From Marinobacter arenosus (GTDB lineage: Bacteria; Pseudomonadota; Gammaproteobacteria; Pseudomonadales; Oleiphilaceae): a stretch of DNA of 64,000 bases. Made by a program: the position numbers and the translations under genes. Below the pieces are notes generated by a model, which searched no databases, had not been told where the DNA came from, and was given only the letters and a program-made list of their open reading frames with translations. The stretch spans positions 310,001 to 374,000 of the forward strand of contig NZ_JAHVAO010000001.1 of assembly GCF_019264345.1 (NCBI RefSeq), written 5' to 3'. Positions 16,653-24,831 of the stretch are shown here, piece after piece. Every line of letters begins with the position of its first letter. The first letter of the stretch is position 1.

Positions 16653-17450
16653 CTATTTGGGAAACAGAAAAACGACGTTAATCCGAGCGCCCCATCCATC
16701 CGGTCCACTTTCCGGACTCTGGGCGTAATAGCGCGGCCCCGCCCCGATCTGCATGATCTGTTTGCCCACGGTAAATACCTGTCCGGCGAACACCCCGACC
16801 GGGATGGTCCAGTCACTGGTTTTCCAGTTGTAGACAGAGTCTGCCGTGAGCGTAAGGCTGAACGCCTTGGGTGTTGTGTACGTGAAGAATGGTTGAACGA
16901 ATGACTGACTGACATCCTCGCGGTTGTTATCGCCTGCCACGGACCAGATGTGATTGGCGAGGCCTCCAGCTGTCCAGGGCCCTGTCTGTCTCAGTGCAAC
17001 AGCGGTTGGGCCTGCGCCCCATTTTTCCGTTCCCAACAGATCGTCGGTCGCAGTCGGCAGCAAGAAGACGGGCCCGGCGCCCCAAATCCAGCCATTGGCC
17101 GTGGGTTTGACTGGGGAAAAGAAGAGACTTTGCACCGTATCGCCCAGCCCGCTCTGACTGCCGGCACCCGGGAAAATATCACTTTGATCAATAACCGGCA
17201 GAATGGTCCGGCTTATAAGATTCCAGTCCTCATTGAGTGAGAAAGGGATAACCGGTTGTATGTTGAGTGTGTAGCGGTCGCCGTCCTCTCCGGGGCCAAT
17301 GTTGGAATCGAAATTCGACTGGAAGGGAACCGACACCAGGCTTGCAATGGGGTTCGCCAGCTGTTTGGCTAGGGTGGAAGAGTCTTGGGCCGAGGCGAGG
17401 GAGCTGATCAGCGCAGCCGCCACGGCAGGAACAAATCGTCTGACAGGCAT
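16653..17450 (-). CDS. Outer-membrane barrel protein (phenol-degradation MetA/transporter-like)
   Basis: This protein of 265 residues has a signal peptide (AAALISSLASAQ) and a beta-rich body: LVSVPFQSNFDSNIGPGEDG, RTILPVIDQSD, GLGDTVQSLFFSPV, WGAGPVFLLPTATDDLLGTE and a C-terminal RINVVFLFPK. It resembles the outer-membrane barrels annotated as transporter or neuromedin U-like, related to the MetA phenol-pathway family. The substrate is unknown. Either of two adjacent ATG codons (17453 or 17450) could start it. It follows the gene for a proline-rich envelope protein in the same orientation. Confidence 0.72.
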   Translation of the reverse strand: MPVRRFVPAVAAALISSLASAQDSSTLAKQLANPIASLVSVPFQSNFDSNIGPGEDGDRYTLNIQPVIPFSLNEDWNLISRTILPVIDQSDIFPGAGSQSGLGDTVQSLFFSPVKPTANGWIWGAGPVFLLPTATDDLLGTEKWGAGPTAVALRQTGPWTAGGLANHIWSVAGDNNREDVSQSFVQPFFTYTTPKAFSLTLTADSVYNWKTSDWTIPVGVFAGQVFTVGKQIMQIGAGPRYYAQSPESGPDGWGARINVVFLFPK

Positions 17451-17573
17451 CATTTGAGCACATCCTCTGTGATCTCGGGACTGCTTAAGGAATAGTCAGT
17501 GTGCGCCAAGAACGCAATATTTCCTTCAATATTCTCTTGCGTGTGAGACGTTCCTGCCCCGGGCTCTTCTCGG

Positions 17574-18476
17574 TCAAGCCATCCAGCCAAAAAGGAAATC
17601 GAACAGGGAGCCAAAGATGGACCGATCGTCACCCGTCGCCGCAGGTCGGTGCTCCGGACTCTCCAAAACAGGGCCAGCGTTTTCTTCGGCCGGGGTATGT
17701 GCGGTCATGCCGGTGGCCGTCGGTTCACTGGGCAGCTGTGTGCTTGGATCGGATTGCTCTGTCACCTCCGCAGTCAATACCTGCACATCGTCTGTCGTGG
17801 TAGATTCTTCATTATTTTCGCTGGTTACAGCTTTAATCTCATCTGATTTCGAGATCGGCGCTTCCGGCTCTACGCGCACGGTAGCAACGGACGTCTGCTC
17901 AACCTCAGCGGTTGCCTTTACCGTCACGCCAGTGCTTGATTTAGCGGTTTCCGGTTTCTTGACGGAGACAGGTTCGGGAGCCGGTTCAGGCTTTTCGGCT
18001 ACTTTTTTCGGCTCTGGCTGGTCTTCCGGTTTGGGCTGCTCTTTCGGTTCGGGAGCCGGGGGCACCGTGAATGCCTTGGCCACAATTTCTTCACGCTTGG
18101 GCGCTGGCTTGGCGGCCGGTGCGGGCCGGACTTCGGAGATCCCAAGGGCTGCGAGGGCGTCGGCTTTGCTGGCGACCGAGTTGCCGGAAATGCTGGTACC
18201 CGCTTTGTTGGCGATTCCGAGAGACGTCAGCGTGTCTGAATCCAGGTTTCCGCTGGTTCGTAAGTGGCTGGCCCGGTCCTGATACTGGCGAATGGCGTTC
18301 TTCAAGGTGGTGTCCATCCACCCGTCAGCGCGACCGATGTCGTAACCGGCGCCGTATAGGGCATTCTCTGCGGAGAAGATAACGTTTACCGTGTTTGCAT
18401 GGGAGACGGTGCTGGCGGTCAATGCAAGCGAGATGACCAGAGCACGCTGGGTATTGCGGGATCTGACGACGTTCAT
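17574..18476 (-). CDS. Secreted proline/glutamate-rich protein with peptidoglycan-binding-like domain
   Basis: A signal peptide (LVISLALTASTVSHANT) is followed by a short domain resembling the PG_binding_1 fold (LYGAGYDIGRADGWMDTTLK, then AIRQYQ and DSDTLTSLGI). A long low-complexity linker rich in Pro, Glu and Lys (roughly residues 115-190) comes next. The C-terminus is a hydrophobic tail (SIFGSLFDFLFGWMA) that could insert into a membrane. The layout suggests a protein spanning the periplasm and touching peptidoglycan. I chose the ATG at 18476, preceded by GGAGGG; an upstream in-frame codon at 18560 lacks a signal. Function is unknown. Confidence 0.7.
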   Translation of the reverse strand: MNVVRSRNTQRALVISLALTASTVSHANTVNVIFSAENALYGAGYDIGRADGWMDTTLKNAIRQYQDRASHLRTSGNLDSDTLTSLGIANKAGTSISGNSVASKADALAALGISEVRPAPAAKPAPKREEIVAKAFTVPPAPEPKEQPKPEDQPEPKKVAEKPEPAPEPVSVKKPETAKSSTGVTVKATAEVEQTSVATVRVEPEAPISKSDEIKAVTSENNEESTTTDDVQVLTAEVTEQSDPSTQLPSEPTATGMTAHTPAEENAGPVLESPEHRPAATGDDRSIFGSLFDFLFGWMA

Positions 18477-18684
18477 GATGAAACCCTCCGTGGTCGCGGC
18501 TTTTTGTAGGATTGGTTGAGTATTGAACATATTTGTCCGTTGTTCCGTGCACGACCACACAGAGTTCTGATCCCGTGGAACGGTTCAGACAGTGAAAGTT
18601 CGTCGTTCACGTGCAAGAAACGGATGGCATCCGGGCACCAATTCCCGTTTCATTGCACTATCCGGTTCAACATGAGCGCAGGCC

Positions 18685-19545
18685 ATGCCAATGCCAACTG
18701 ACATCGATCGATCCGACCAGATGATCCGACTTGCCCGAACGATCGAGGAACGGGCAGAGGAACCACTGACACTGGATACTCTCGCCGGCATCGTTGGACT
18801 GTCCCCGAGCCGGTTGCAGAGGGTTTTCAAGGACGTCATCGGTGTCTCGCCAAAAGACTACCAGGAGGCCGTCCGTCTGAGGCGGCTCAAAGCATCGCTG
18901 AGGGAGGGGACACGAGTGACCGACGCCATTTTTGCGTCCGGGTATGGTTCCGTCAGTCGGGTCTATGGCGAGCAGGGCAGGAATCTTGGGATGACGCTGA
19001 AAGAGTACCAGACCGGTGCGAACGGGGAGACTATCGCCTATGCCTGTCGGCAAACCTCCCTGGGCCTCATTGCGATGGGCGCAACCCGGAAAGGGGTGTG
19101 TTTCGTTGAGTTCGGCGAGGATGCCGATTCACTGGTCGCCGCATTACGGCAGGAGTTCCCGGGCGCCAGCGTGGTTCCGTCGCCCGCGGCTGAAACGCCC
19201 GAACTTGATGACTGGATAGATGCCCTCGACCAGCACGTCAGCCAGGGAGAACCGAGCCCGGATATCCCGTTGGATATGCGTGGGACCGCCTTCCAGATTC
19301 AGGTATGGCGGTTTCTCAAGAGTATTCAGGAAGGGCAGGTACTCAGCTACGGCGATGTCGCACAGCGGATTGGCAAGCCCAAGGCCATCCGTGCCGTAGC
19401 CTCTGCTTGCGCGCGTAACCGCATCGCTCTGTTAATCCCGTGTCATCGGGTGCTGAGGGCGGATGGTCAACTCGGCGGCTATCGCTGGGGGCTTGATCGC
19501 AAACGAGCCCTGCTGAAGGTCGAACAGGAGGGGCGGTCGGAATAG
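18685..19545 (+). CDS. Ada-like protein: AraC HTH fused to O6-alkylguanine-DNA methyltransferase, no N-terminal domain
   Basis: Residues about 5-110 form an AraC-type helix-turn-helix (LDTLAGIVGLSPSRLQRVFK, VIGVSPKDYQEAVRLRRLK). Residues 120-285 form a suicide methyltransferase that removes alkyl groups from O6-guanine, with active Cys253 in IPCHRVLRADG. Full-length E. coli Ada begins with a zinc domain whose Cys senses methyl phosphotriesters; this protein starts right at the AraC part and lacks it. How it would be activated as a regulator is therefore unclear. It is divergent from the envelope protein gene. Confidence 0.9.
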   Translation: MPMPTDIDRSDQMIRLARTIEERAEEPLTLDTLAGIVGLSPSRLQRVFKDVIGVSPKDYQEAVRLRRLKASLREGTRVTDAIFASGYGSVSRVYGEQGRNLGMTLKEYQTGANGETIAYACRQTSLGLIAMGATRKGVCFVEFGEDADSLVAALRQEFPGASVVPSPAAETPELDDWIDALDQHVSQGEPSPDIPLDMRGTAFQIQVWRFLKSIQEGQVLSYGDVAQRIGKPKAIRAVASACARNRIALLIPCHRVLRADGQLGGYRWGLDRKRALLKVEQEGRSE

Positions 19546-19896
19546 TGCCAAGGGAACAGGAGTTTGTGTTTTTGGGCCAAATTACAATTTGTTGTGAGAT
19601 GCCGGGCGGATTGAACTATTTTCTTAATAGCGAGCAGTGAGAGTGGTCATCTGGTATCCGCTCCTGTCAGAGAACTGCAGTCGAGTTCCGGCGGCGCCCC
19701 GCGCCCTGGAAATCAAAATTACCGAGGGCGTGCTGCCCCAGGATTCCGCCAGGCCAAAGCTGCCGTGGAAAGTCTCAGGAGCCAGGGCTTCCTGTTCTCA
19801 AAACCGATGCCGTTGCCGCAGCACCTGAAATGAGGGAGTGCCCTGGCAGCAGATACCAAGCCGGTTAGCGCCGGTATCACATCTAGGAGGGTCTCT
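19546..19896. other. Intergenic stretch without recognised gene
   Basis: These 351 bases between the Ada-like gene and a lipoprotein gene contain no frame that looks like a protein. A weak AT-rich stem (CTATT and AATAG) occurs near 19615-19630. The final part should hold the lipoprotein promoter and a clear AGGAGGG ribosome binding site. Confidence 0.6.
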
Positions 19897-20265
19897 ATGC
19901 TCCGTTGGTCGACTTCAACACTCATGCTCGCCGGTTTGCTGGCGTTAAATGGTTGCGCATCGCCTGATAACGCGGACCTGGTGGTCGGCAAAGAGTTGTC
20001 TCCCGGCGCCAAGGGGCAGTTCCAGTGCGCGGATAGAAACCTTAACGACTACATCGATCAAAGCGAGCTGATCTACCTGCGTCAATGCGGAATCGGAGAG
20101 GATCTCAAATGCGGTGAGGTCCCGGAGGGTTTTGGGGAACGGCCACCGGCGGAGGATTTTGACCTTGGCTTGCGAATGCTGCAGGTCACCGATGCCGACG
20201 GCGATAACCGGATCAGCCGGTTGGAGTTCCGCGCCCACTGCAACAGTGCCGGTAAGGCCGAATAA
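19897..20265 (+). CDS. EF-hand-like lipoprotein
   Basis: A lipobox (GLLALNGCAS) marks Cys20 as the lipidated residue, so the mature protein is anchored in the envelope. A calcium-binding EF-hand loop (DADGDNRISRLEF) is well formed, and an earlier DRNLNDYIDQSELIYL looks like a second, weaker EF-hand. Four further Cys residues could form disulfides. AGGAGGG precedes the ATG. A Ca2+-dependent role is plausible, but the function is unknown. It converges with the histidine kinase gene, ending four bases from it. Confidence 0.78.
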   Translation: MLRWSTSTLMLAGLLALNGCASPDNADLVVGKELSPGAKGQFQCADRNLNDYIDQSELIYLRQCGIGEDLKCGEVPEGFGERPPAEDFDLGLRMLQVTDADGDNRISRLEFRAHCNSAGKAE

Positions 20266-20269
20266 GGGG

Positions 20270-21604
20270 CTAGATCCCGATATCGATCACCACCTTCAAA
20301 CCGTTATTGGGCGCCGCTGAGTACCGTTTTCGGCCGCCGTATCGGTCAACAATGTCCTGGACGATGGACAGACCGAGGCCGTGCCCGGGGGTCTGCTCGT
20401 CAAGCCGCAACCCACGTTGGCCCAGTTTATCCAATTCGTCTTCATCAACACCCGGGCCGTCGTCGGTTACGACAATCCGGGCCAGGTTGTGTTCTTGCTC
20501 CAGGGTCAGCTCTACGCACTGGGTTGACCACTTACCGGCATTATCAAGCAAGTTGCCAAGGATCTCGTTGAGATCGTGCTCTTCGATCGGCCAGCGGGCC
20601 TCGTCGGTGAGCGAGGTGGAGAGCTCGAATGATTTTTCCGGGTACAAGCGTCCCAACATCCACAACAGATCCCGTGCCTGCTTGACCGGACTGGCGCTCT
20701 TGCCCACCTGCGGTCCTGCGAACCGGCTGCGCCGCATTTCCGCTTCGAGTTGCTTATCGATATCGTCGAGCCGGGCGGCCATCTGATGCCTCAGGTCATC
20801 GTCGAGCGGGCGACTGGTGTCCTCGAGGATCTGCCGGACCGCCGCGATGGGCGTTTTCACACTGTGGGACAGGTTCGCCAGCGCGTCCCGTGAGCGTTCC
20901 AGCCGTTGATCGAGGGAATCCAACAGTTGATTTAACTGCTGAACGAGGGGACGGAATTCTTCAGGGCTCTGGACATGGATTCTAGAGATTTCGCCGCCCT
21001 GGAGCCGTTTCAGGGCCGCCTGGAGCGATAACACAGGACGCATGGAGTAGCTGATGCCCAGCCAGATGACGCCAACCAGCAAGAGAATCAGAAGTACAGA
21101 GAGGATGGCGGTCCAGAGGTGAAGTTCGGCCTGACTGCTTTTCAGGGCCTCCAGATCCTCCGAGACAATCACCACAATGGGCGTTCCGTCCACGAAAAAG
21201 GACGCCCGGTAGGCAAGGATCTCCGACGGTGCATCGTCGACGACCGCGTCTTTTACCCGGATGGTTCCGGCTTGCCCGGACGCGATCAGGGGCATCAACA
21301 GGGGCGTCCAGGATTCCGGCGATACCAGGGTCTGGGTGGGCGATTGAATGGCGAACGCATGGTGAAAGACATCCTGAAAGTAGTCTCCGGTCTGGAGTGC
21401 GTCCAGGCGCCCGCTCGATTCGCGTATCTGGTGTTCGAGGAAAGCCACTTCGTCCTTGAGCCGGCTCTCGACAAATTCCCTCGACATGCGATCAAGTAGC
21501 AGGCCGTGTACCAGCCAGGCCAACCCCATCAAACCGATACCGGCCGGTAACAACAGCACGAGCAGGGCATTTTTGACCGACGCGGGCTTTTTAATCCAGG
21601 TCAT
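20270..21604 (-). CDS. Sensor histidine kinase of the PhoQ/QseC type, probable copper sensor
   Basis: This two-helix membrane sensor has a first helix near residues 10-35 (ALLVLLLPAGIGLMGLAW), a periplasmic domain, and a second helix (LWTAILSVLLILLLVGVIWL). It continues with HAMP, an H-box (LANLSHSVKTPIAAVRQI), an N-box (ILGNLLDNAGKW) and G-boxes (VTDDGPGVDED, GHGLGLSIVQDI). It phosphorylates the response regulator encoded just upstream. Starts at 21604 (MTWIKKPAS), overlapping the regulator's end by 14 bases; an upstream in-frame codon at 21625 is less likely. The location facing copper genes suggests copper sensing, which is inference. Confidence 0.88.
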   Translation of the reverse strand: MTWIKKPASVKNALLVLLLPAGIGLMGLAWLVHGLLLDRMSREFVESRLKDEVAFLEHQIRESSGRLDALQTGDYFQDVFHHAFAIQSPTQTLVSPESWTPLLMPLIASGQAGTIRVKDAVVDDAPSEILAYRASFFVDGTPIVVIVSEDLEALKSSQAELHLWTAILSVLLILLLVGVIWLGISYSMRPVLSLQAALKRLQGGEISRIHVQSPEEFRPLVQQLNQLLDSLDQRLERSRDALANLSHSVKTPIAAVRQILEDTSRPLDDDLRHQMAARLDDIDKQLEAEMRRSRFAGPQVGKSASPVKQARDLLWMLGRLYPEKSFELSTSLTDEARWPIEEHDLNEILGNLLDNAGKWSTQCVELTLEQEHNLARIVVTDDGPGVDEDELDKLGQRGLRLDEQTPGHGLGLSIVQDIVDRYGGRKRYSAAPNNGLKVVIDIGI

Positions 21605-22256
21605 TAAACAGGTATCCCTGGCCACGCCGGGTTGAGATGGTGTCGGTGCCGACGAGTTTACGAAGCCGCCTGATATAAGCCTCGATGACGTTCTCGCTGG
21701 GGTTGTCGTTCAGGTTGTAGAGCTGTTCCATCAGTTGCTCTTTTGAAAATACCTGCCCCGGCCGACTCATGAGGCACCGAAGCAGCCGGAACTCGGTGCC
21801 CGTCAGGCTGTGTTCACTGCCATCACCGACCTTCAGGCTTTGGCGGTTTTCATCCAGTTCGAACCGACCGGTTCGAACCACTGAGAAAACCCTGCCTTCG
21901 CTTCTGCGTACAATGGCGTTCAGGCGGGCAATCAACTCCTCGGTCTGGAAGGGTTTTGCCAGATAGTCGTCGGCACCGGCCTTCAACCCATTCACCTTAT
22001 CCTGCCAGTCTCCCCGGGCGGTCAGGATCAGGACCGGAAACGTCACCCGGTTTAAACGCCACTTGCGGAGTACCTCGAGCCCGTTGCCATCGGGTAAGCC
22101 CAGATCCAGGACACCGACGCGGTAGTCTTCCTGTTGGCCCAGCAGATGAGCCTCTCTGGCAGTGTGGGCGGTGTCGACGCTGAAACCCGCCTTTTCCAGT
22201 TGTCTCGCCAGCCCGTCAGCCAAGAGGCGGTCGTCTTCAATGAGCAGTAAGCGCAT
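21591..22256 (-). CDS. OmpR/PhoP-family response regulator
   Basis: A receiver domain (LLIEDDRLLADGLARQL, phosphorylated Asp in GVLDLGLPDGNG, conserved Lys in DDYLAKPFQ) is followed by a winged-helix DNA-binding domain (LTGTEFRLLRCLMSRPGQVF, IEAYIRRLRKLVGTDTI). It is closest by eye to the PhoP/QseB/PmrA group. Regulators of this group bind direct repeats spaced 11 bases apart, and exactly such repeats occur in the adjoining divergent promoter and in front of the P1B-ATPase operon. It is therefore a good candidate for the copper-island regulator. Confidence 0.88.
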   Translation of the reverse strand: MRLLLIEDDRLLADGLARQLEKAGFSVDTAHTAREAHLLGQQEDYRVGVLDLGLPDGNGLEVLRKWRLNRVTFPVLILTARGDWQDKVNGLKAGADDYLAKPFQTEELIARLNAIVRRSEGRVFSVVRTGRFELDENRQSLKVGDGSEHSLTGTEFRLLRCLMSRPGQVFSKEQLMEQLYNLNDNPSENVIEAYIRRLRKLVGTDTISTRRGQGYLFNDLD

Positions 22257-22302
22257 TCGTCCGTTCCTTCGTGGATCAACAAAGCGTTGCCAGTGTCGGT
22301 AA

Positions 22303-22363
22303 TCAACCTGAACTGTGCCTGAATGATAAATTGTTTGTCATTTTCAGTAAGGATTCAGGTTGA
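22303..22363. promoter_or_regulatory. Symmetric double direct-repeat operator of the copper island
   Basis: On the left, CCTGAA occurs at 22307-22312 and 22318-22323, an 11-base period. On the right, the complementary TTCAG occurs at 22343-22347 and 22354-22358, again 11 bases apart. The outermost arms TCAACCTGAA (22303) and TTCAGGTTGA (22354) are perfect inverted repeats. In the centre, AATGATAAA-ttg-TTTGTCATT (22322-22342) resembles CusR/CopR-type boxes. The region separates the two-component genes from the cupredoxin operon, so it probably controls both. Confidence 0.6.
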
Positions 22364-22457
22364 TGCGAGATCGTGTCTACCGTTCTGTACTATTGCCTCG
22401 TCTTCAGGGCAAGGCAACTGATGTTTCGTACCGGATCAAGTCACAGGAGAAGATGGA

Positions 22458-23015
22458 ATGAAAGTATCAAAGTTTATTGCTGCAGCAGCAGCCATGTCCA
22501 TGACCGCCACGGTCTTTGCGGCTGGCAGCCACGGCGGTGGTCATGGTGGGGACATCGGTGAGCCCGGCAAGGCAGGCGATGTGTCACGGACCATCCAGGT
22601 GGAAATGCACGATAACTACTATGAGCCCGAGGCCATCGACGTTACCCCAGGTGAAACGGTTCGTTTCGTCGTCGAGAACAAGGGTAACCTTGTCCATGAA
22701 TTCAACATCGGCACTCCGGACATGCACGAGGCCCATCGTGACGAAATGAAGATGATGGTTGATCACGGCGTGATTCAGGGTGGCAAGCTCGATCACGACA
22801 TGATGAACATGGATATGGGCAACGGCCATTCCATGAAGCACGACGACCCCAACAGCGTGCTGGTTGAGCCGGGCGACAAAAAGGAAATCGTCTGGACCTT
22901 CAGCACCAAGACCGTCCTCGAATTCGCTTGCAACATTCCCGGTCACTACCAGTCCGGAATGTACGGTGATGTGAACTTTGAATCCGCTGCAGACACCCAG
23001 GCCAGCGCAAACTGA
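22458..23015 (+). CDS. Periplasmic cupredoxin, His- and Met-rich
   Basis: A signal peptide (AAAAMSMTATVFAA) precedes a His-rich N-terminus (GSHGGGHGGD) and a cupredoxin domain. Copper ligands are visible: His in LVHEFNIGT, and Cys, His and Met in FACNIPGHYQSGM. A long insertion rich in Met and His (MKMMVDH to MNMDMGNGHSMKHDD) lies between them and could bind extra Cu(I). The protein is likely a copper buffer or donor for the multicopper oxidase encoded next. It is the first gene of the plus-strand copper operon. Confidence 0.87.
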   Translation: MKVSKFIAAAAAMSMTATVFAAGSHGGGHGGDIGEPGKAGDVSRTIQVEMHDNYYEPEAIDVTPGETVRFVVENKGNLVHEFNIGTPDMHEAHRDEMKMMVDHGVIQGGKLDHDMMNMDMGNGHSMKHDDPNSVLVEPGDKKEIVWTFSTKTVLEFACNIPGHYQSGMYGDVNFESAADTQASAN

Positions 23016-23036
23016 GCCAGACGGGAAGAGTATGAA

Positions 23037-23059
23037 CGGAGCACCCATACGGTGCTCCG
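23037..23059 (+). terminator. Hairpin between the cupredoxin gene and copA
   Basis: CGGAGCACC (23037-23045) pairs perfectly with GGTGCTCCG (23051-23059) around a 5-base loop, followed by GTTTCC. The T-run is very short, so termination would be partial. It may set a higher level of cupredoxin than of the downstream enzymes. Confidence 0.45.
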
Positions 23060-23088
23060 GTTTCCAGTATTTCAGGAGCAACCAAGCG

Positions 23089-24831
23089 ATGAAAAAAGTC
23101 CTTTGGGCAGGGGCTCTCGGCCTCCTTATGCCTGTAATCGCGGCTGCCGGTGAGTACAACATCACTGTAGACCGCGTGATGATCGATACCGGTGATTTTG
23201 TCAAAGAAGGTATTGGTTACAACGGTGCCTCTCCGGGGCCGGTCCTCCGGTTCAAGGAGGGGGAGACCGCGACAATCAATGTCACCAATAATCTGGATGA
23301 GGCTACGTCCATTCACTGGCATGGACTGATTCTGCCGTTTACCCAGGACGGTGTGCCGGGCATCAGCTTTGCGGGCATCCCCGCCGGGGAAACCTTTACC
23401 TATGAGTTTCCCGTGGTTCAGAGTGGCACCTACTGGTTTCACAGCCATTCGGGCTTCCAGGAGCCGAACGGCGCCTACGGGGCGATTGTGATTGAGCCGA
23501 AAGGTCGCGAGCCGTTCCGCTATAACCGTGAGTACGTTATCCAACTGACGGATAAGCACCCCCATGATGGGGACCGGATCATGCGCAATCTCAAAATGAT
23601 GCCGGACTATTACAACCGTCAGCAGCAGACGGTTGGCGATTTCTTTTCCGATATTTCCAACCATGGATTCATGGCCACCGTTCAGGATCGTCTCGCCTGG
23701 GGCGATATGCGGATGATGAAGGCGGACGTGGAAGACGTTCAGGGCTTTACGGGGTTGATCAATGGTAAAGGCCCGGACCAGAACTGGACCGGGTTGTTCG
23801 AGCCGGGCGAGCGAATTCGTCTGCGGTTTATCAATTCATCAGCCATGGCTTACTTTGATATTCGAATCCCCGGTCTGGAAATGACTGTGGTGCAGGCGGA
23901 TGGCAATAACGTGCAGCCGGTAACCGTGGATGAATTCCGGATTGGCGTCGCGGAAACCTACGACGTGATCGTCCGTCCGAAGACTGCTGAGGCCTACACC
24001 ATCTTTGCCGAGTCCATGGGCCGGTCCGGTTATGCTCGGGCCACCCTGGCACCGGAAGAGGGCATGGAAGCAGAGGTTCCCGAACTGCGGGATGCTCCGC
24101 TCCTGACCATGGCCGATATGGGCGGCATGCACGGAATGGACCACGGAAACATGGATATGAGCGGTTCCGGAGACATGTCCGGAATGGATCATTCGTCGAT
24201 GGAGGGCATGGACCATTCAGCGATGGGCGATATGGAAGGCATGGATCACTCGGCAATGGCCGGGATGGATCACAGCGCCATGATGATGTCCGAAGGCGGC
24301 GCGAGTGACCCGTTCTATGCCGCTGGAAGCGGTCTTGTTCCGGTTGCGGCCAATGGCGGCAAGTTCCTTTCCTATTCCGATCTTAAAGCCCAGAAGCCGT
24401 TGTACGAGGAGCGTGAACCGACCCGGGAAATCGAGCTTCGCTTGACTGGAAACATGGAACGGTACACCTGGAGCATCAATGGGGTTAAGTACGAAGATGC
24501 TGAGCCACTGAGACTGCAGTATGGCGAGCGCGTCCGCTTCAAATTCGTGAACGAAACGATGATGACCCACCCGATGCACCTGCACGGCATGTGGTCGATC
24601 CTCGACGTGGGGGCGGGTGAGTGGAACCCGGTGAAGCACACGGTCAGTGTTCAGCCAGGCACAACGGTTTACATGGAAACGGAAGTGGATGCACCCGGCC
24701 AATGGGCCTTCCATTGCCACCTGTCCTATCATGCGGCCTCGGGCATGTTCCGGAAAGTTGTTGTGGAAGGCGGTCCTGACCAGGGCAACACCGCCGACAT
24801 TGCTGTCAAGCAGGACGGAGGTGATGCATGA
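23089..24831 (+). CDS. copA: Copper-resistance multicopper oxidase CopA
   Basis: This periplasmic multicopper oxidase (580 residues) probably oxidises Cu(I) to the less toxic Cu(II). Copper ligands are clear: SIHWHGLILP, WFHSHSGFQE, HPMHLHGMW and HCHLSYHAASGM. Between cupredoxin domains 2 and 3 (about residues 340-400) lies a Met/His-rich repeat with units like GMDHS and MEGMDHSAM, a typical copper-binding segment. A signal peptide ends near PVIAAAG. The ATG at 23089 follows CAGGAGC; the frame is open further upstream, overlapping the cupredoxin gene. copB overlaps the end by four bases. Confidence 0.93.
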   Translation: MKKVLWAGALGLLMPVIAAAGEYNITVDRVMIDTGDFVKEGIGYNGASPGPVLRFKEGETATINVTNNLDEATSIHWHGLILPFTQDGVPGISFAGIPAGETFTYEFPVVQSGTYWFHSHSGFQEPNGAYGAIVIEPKGREPFRYNREYVIQLTDKHPHDGDRIMRNLKMMPDYYNRQQQTVGDFFSDISNHGFMATVQDRLAWGDMRMMKADVEDVQGFTGLINGKGPDQNWTGLFEPGERIRLRFINSSAMAYFDIRIPGLEMTVVQADGNNVQPVTVDEFRIGVAETYDVIVRPKTAEAYTIFAESMGRSGYARATLAPEEGMEAEVPELRDAPLLTMADMGGMHGMDHGNMDMSGSGDMSGMDHSSMEGMDHSAMGDMEGMDHSAMAGMDHSAMMMSEGGASDPFYAAGSGLVPVAANGGKFLSYSDLKAQKPLYEEREPTREIELRLTGNMERYTWSINGVKYEDAEPLRLQYGERVRFKFVNETMMTHPMHLHGMWSILDVGAGEWNPVKHTVSVQPGTTVYMETEVDAPGQWAFHCHLSYHAASGMFRKVVVEGGPDQGNTADIAVKQDGGDA

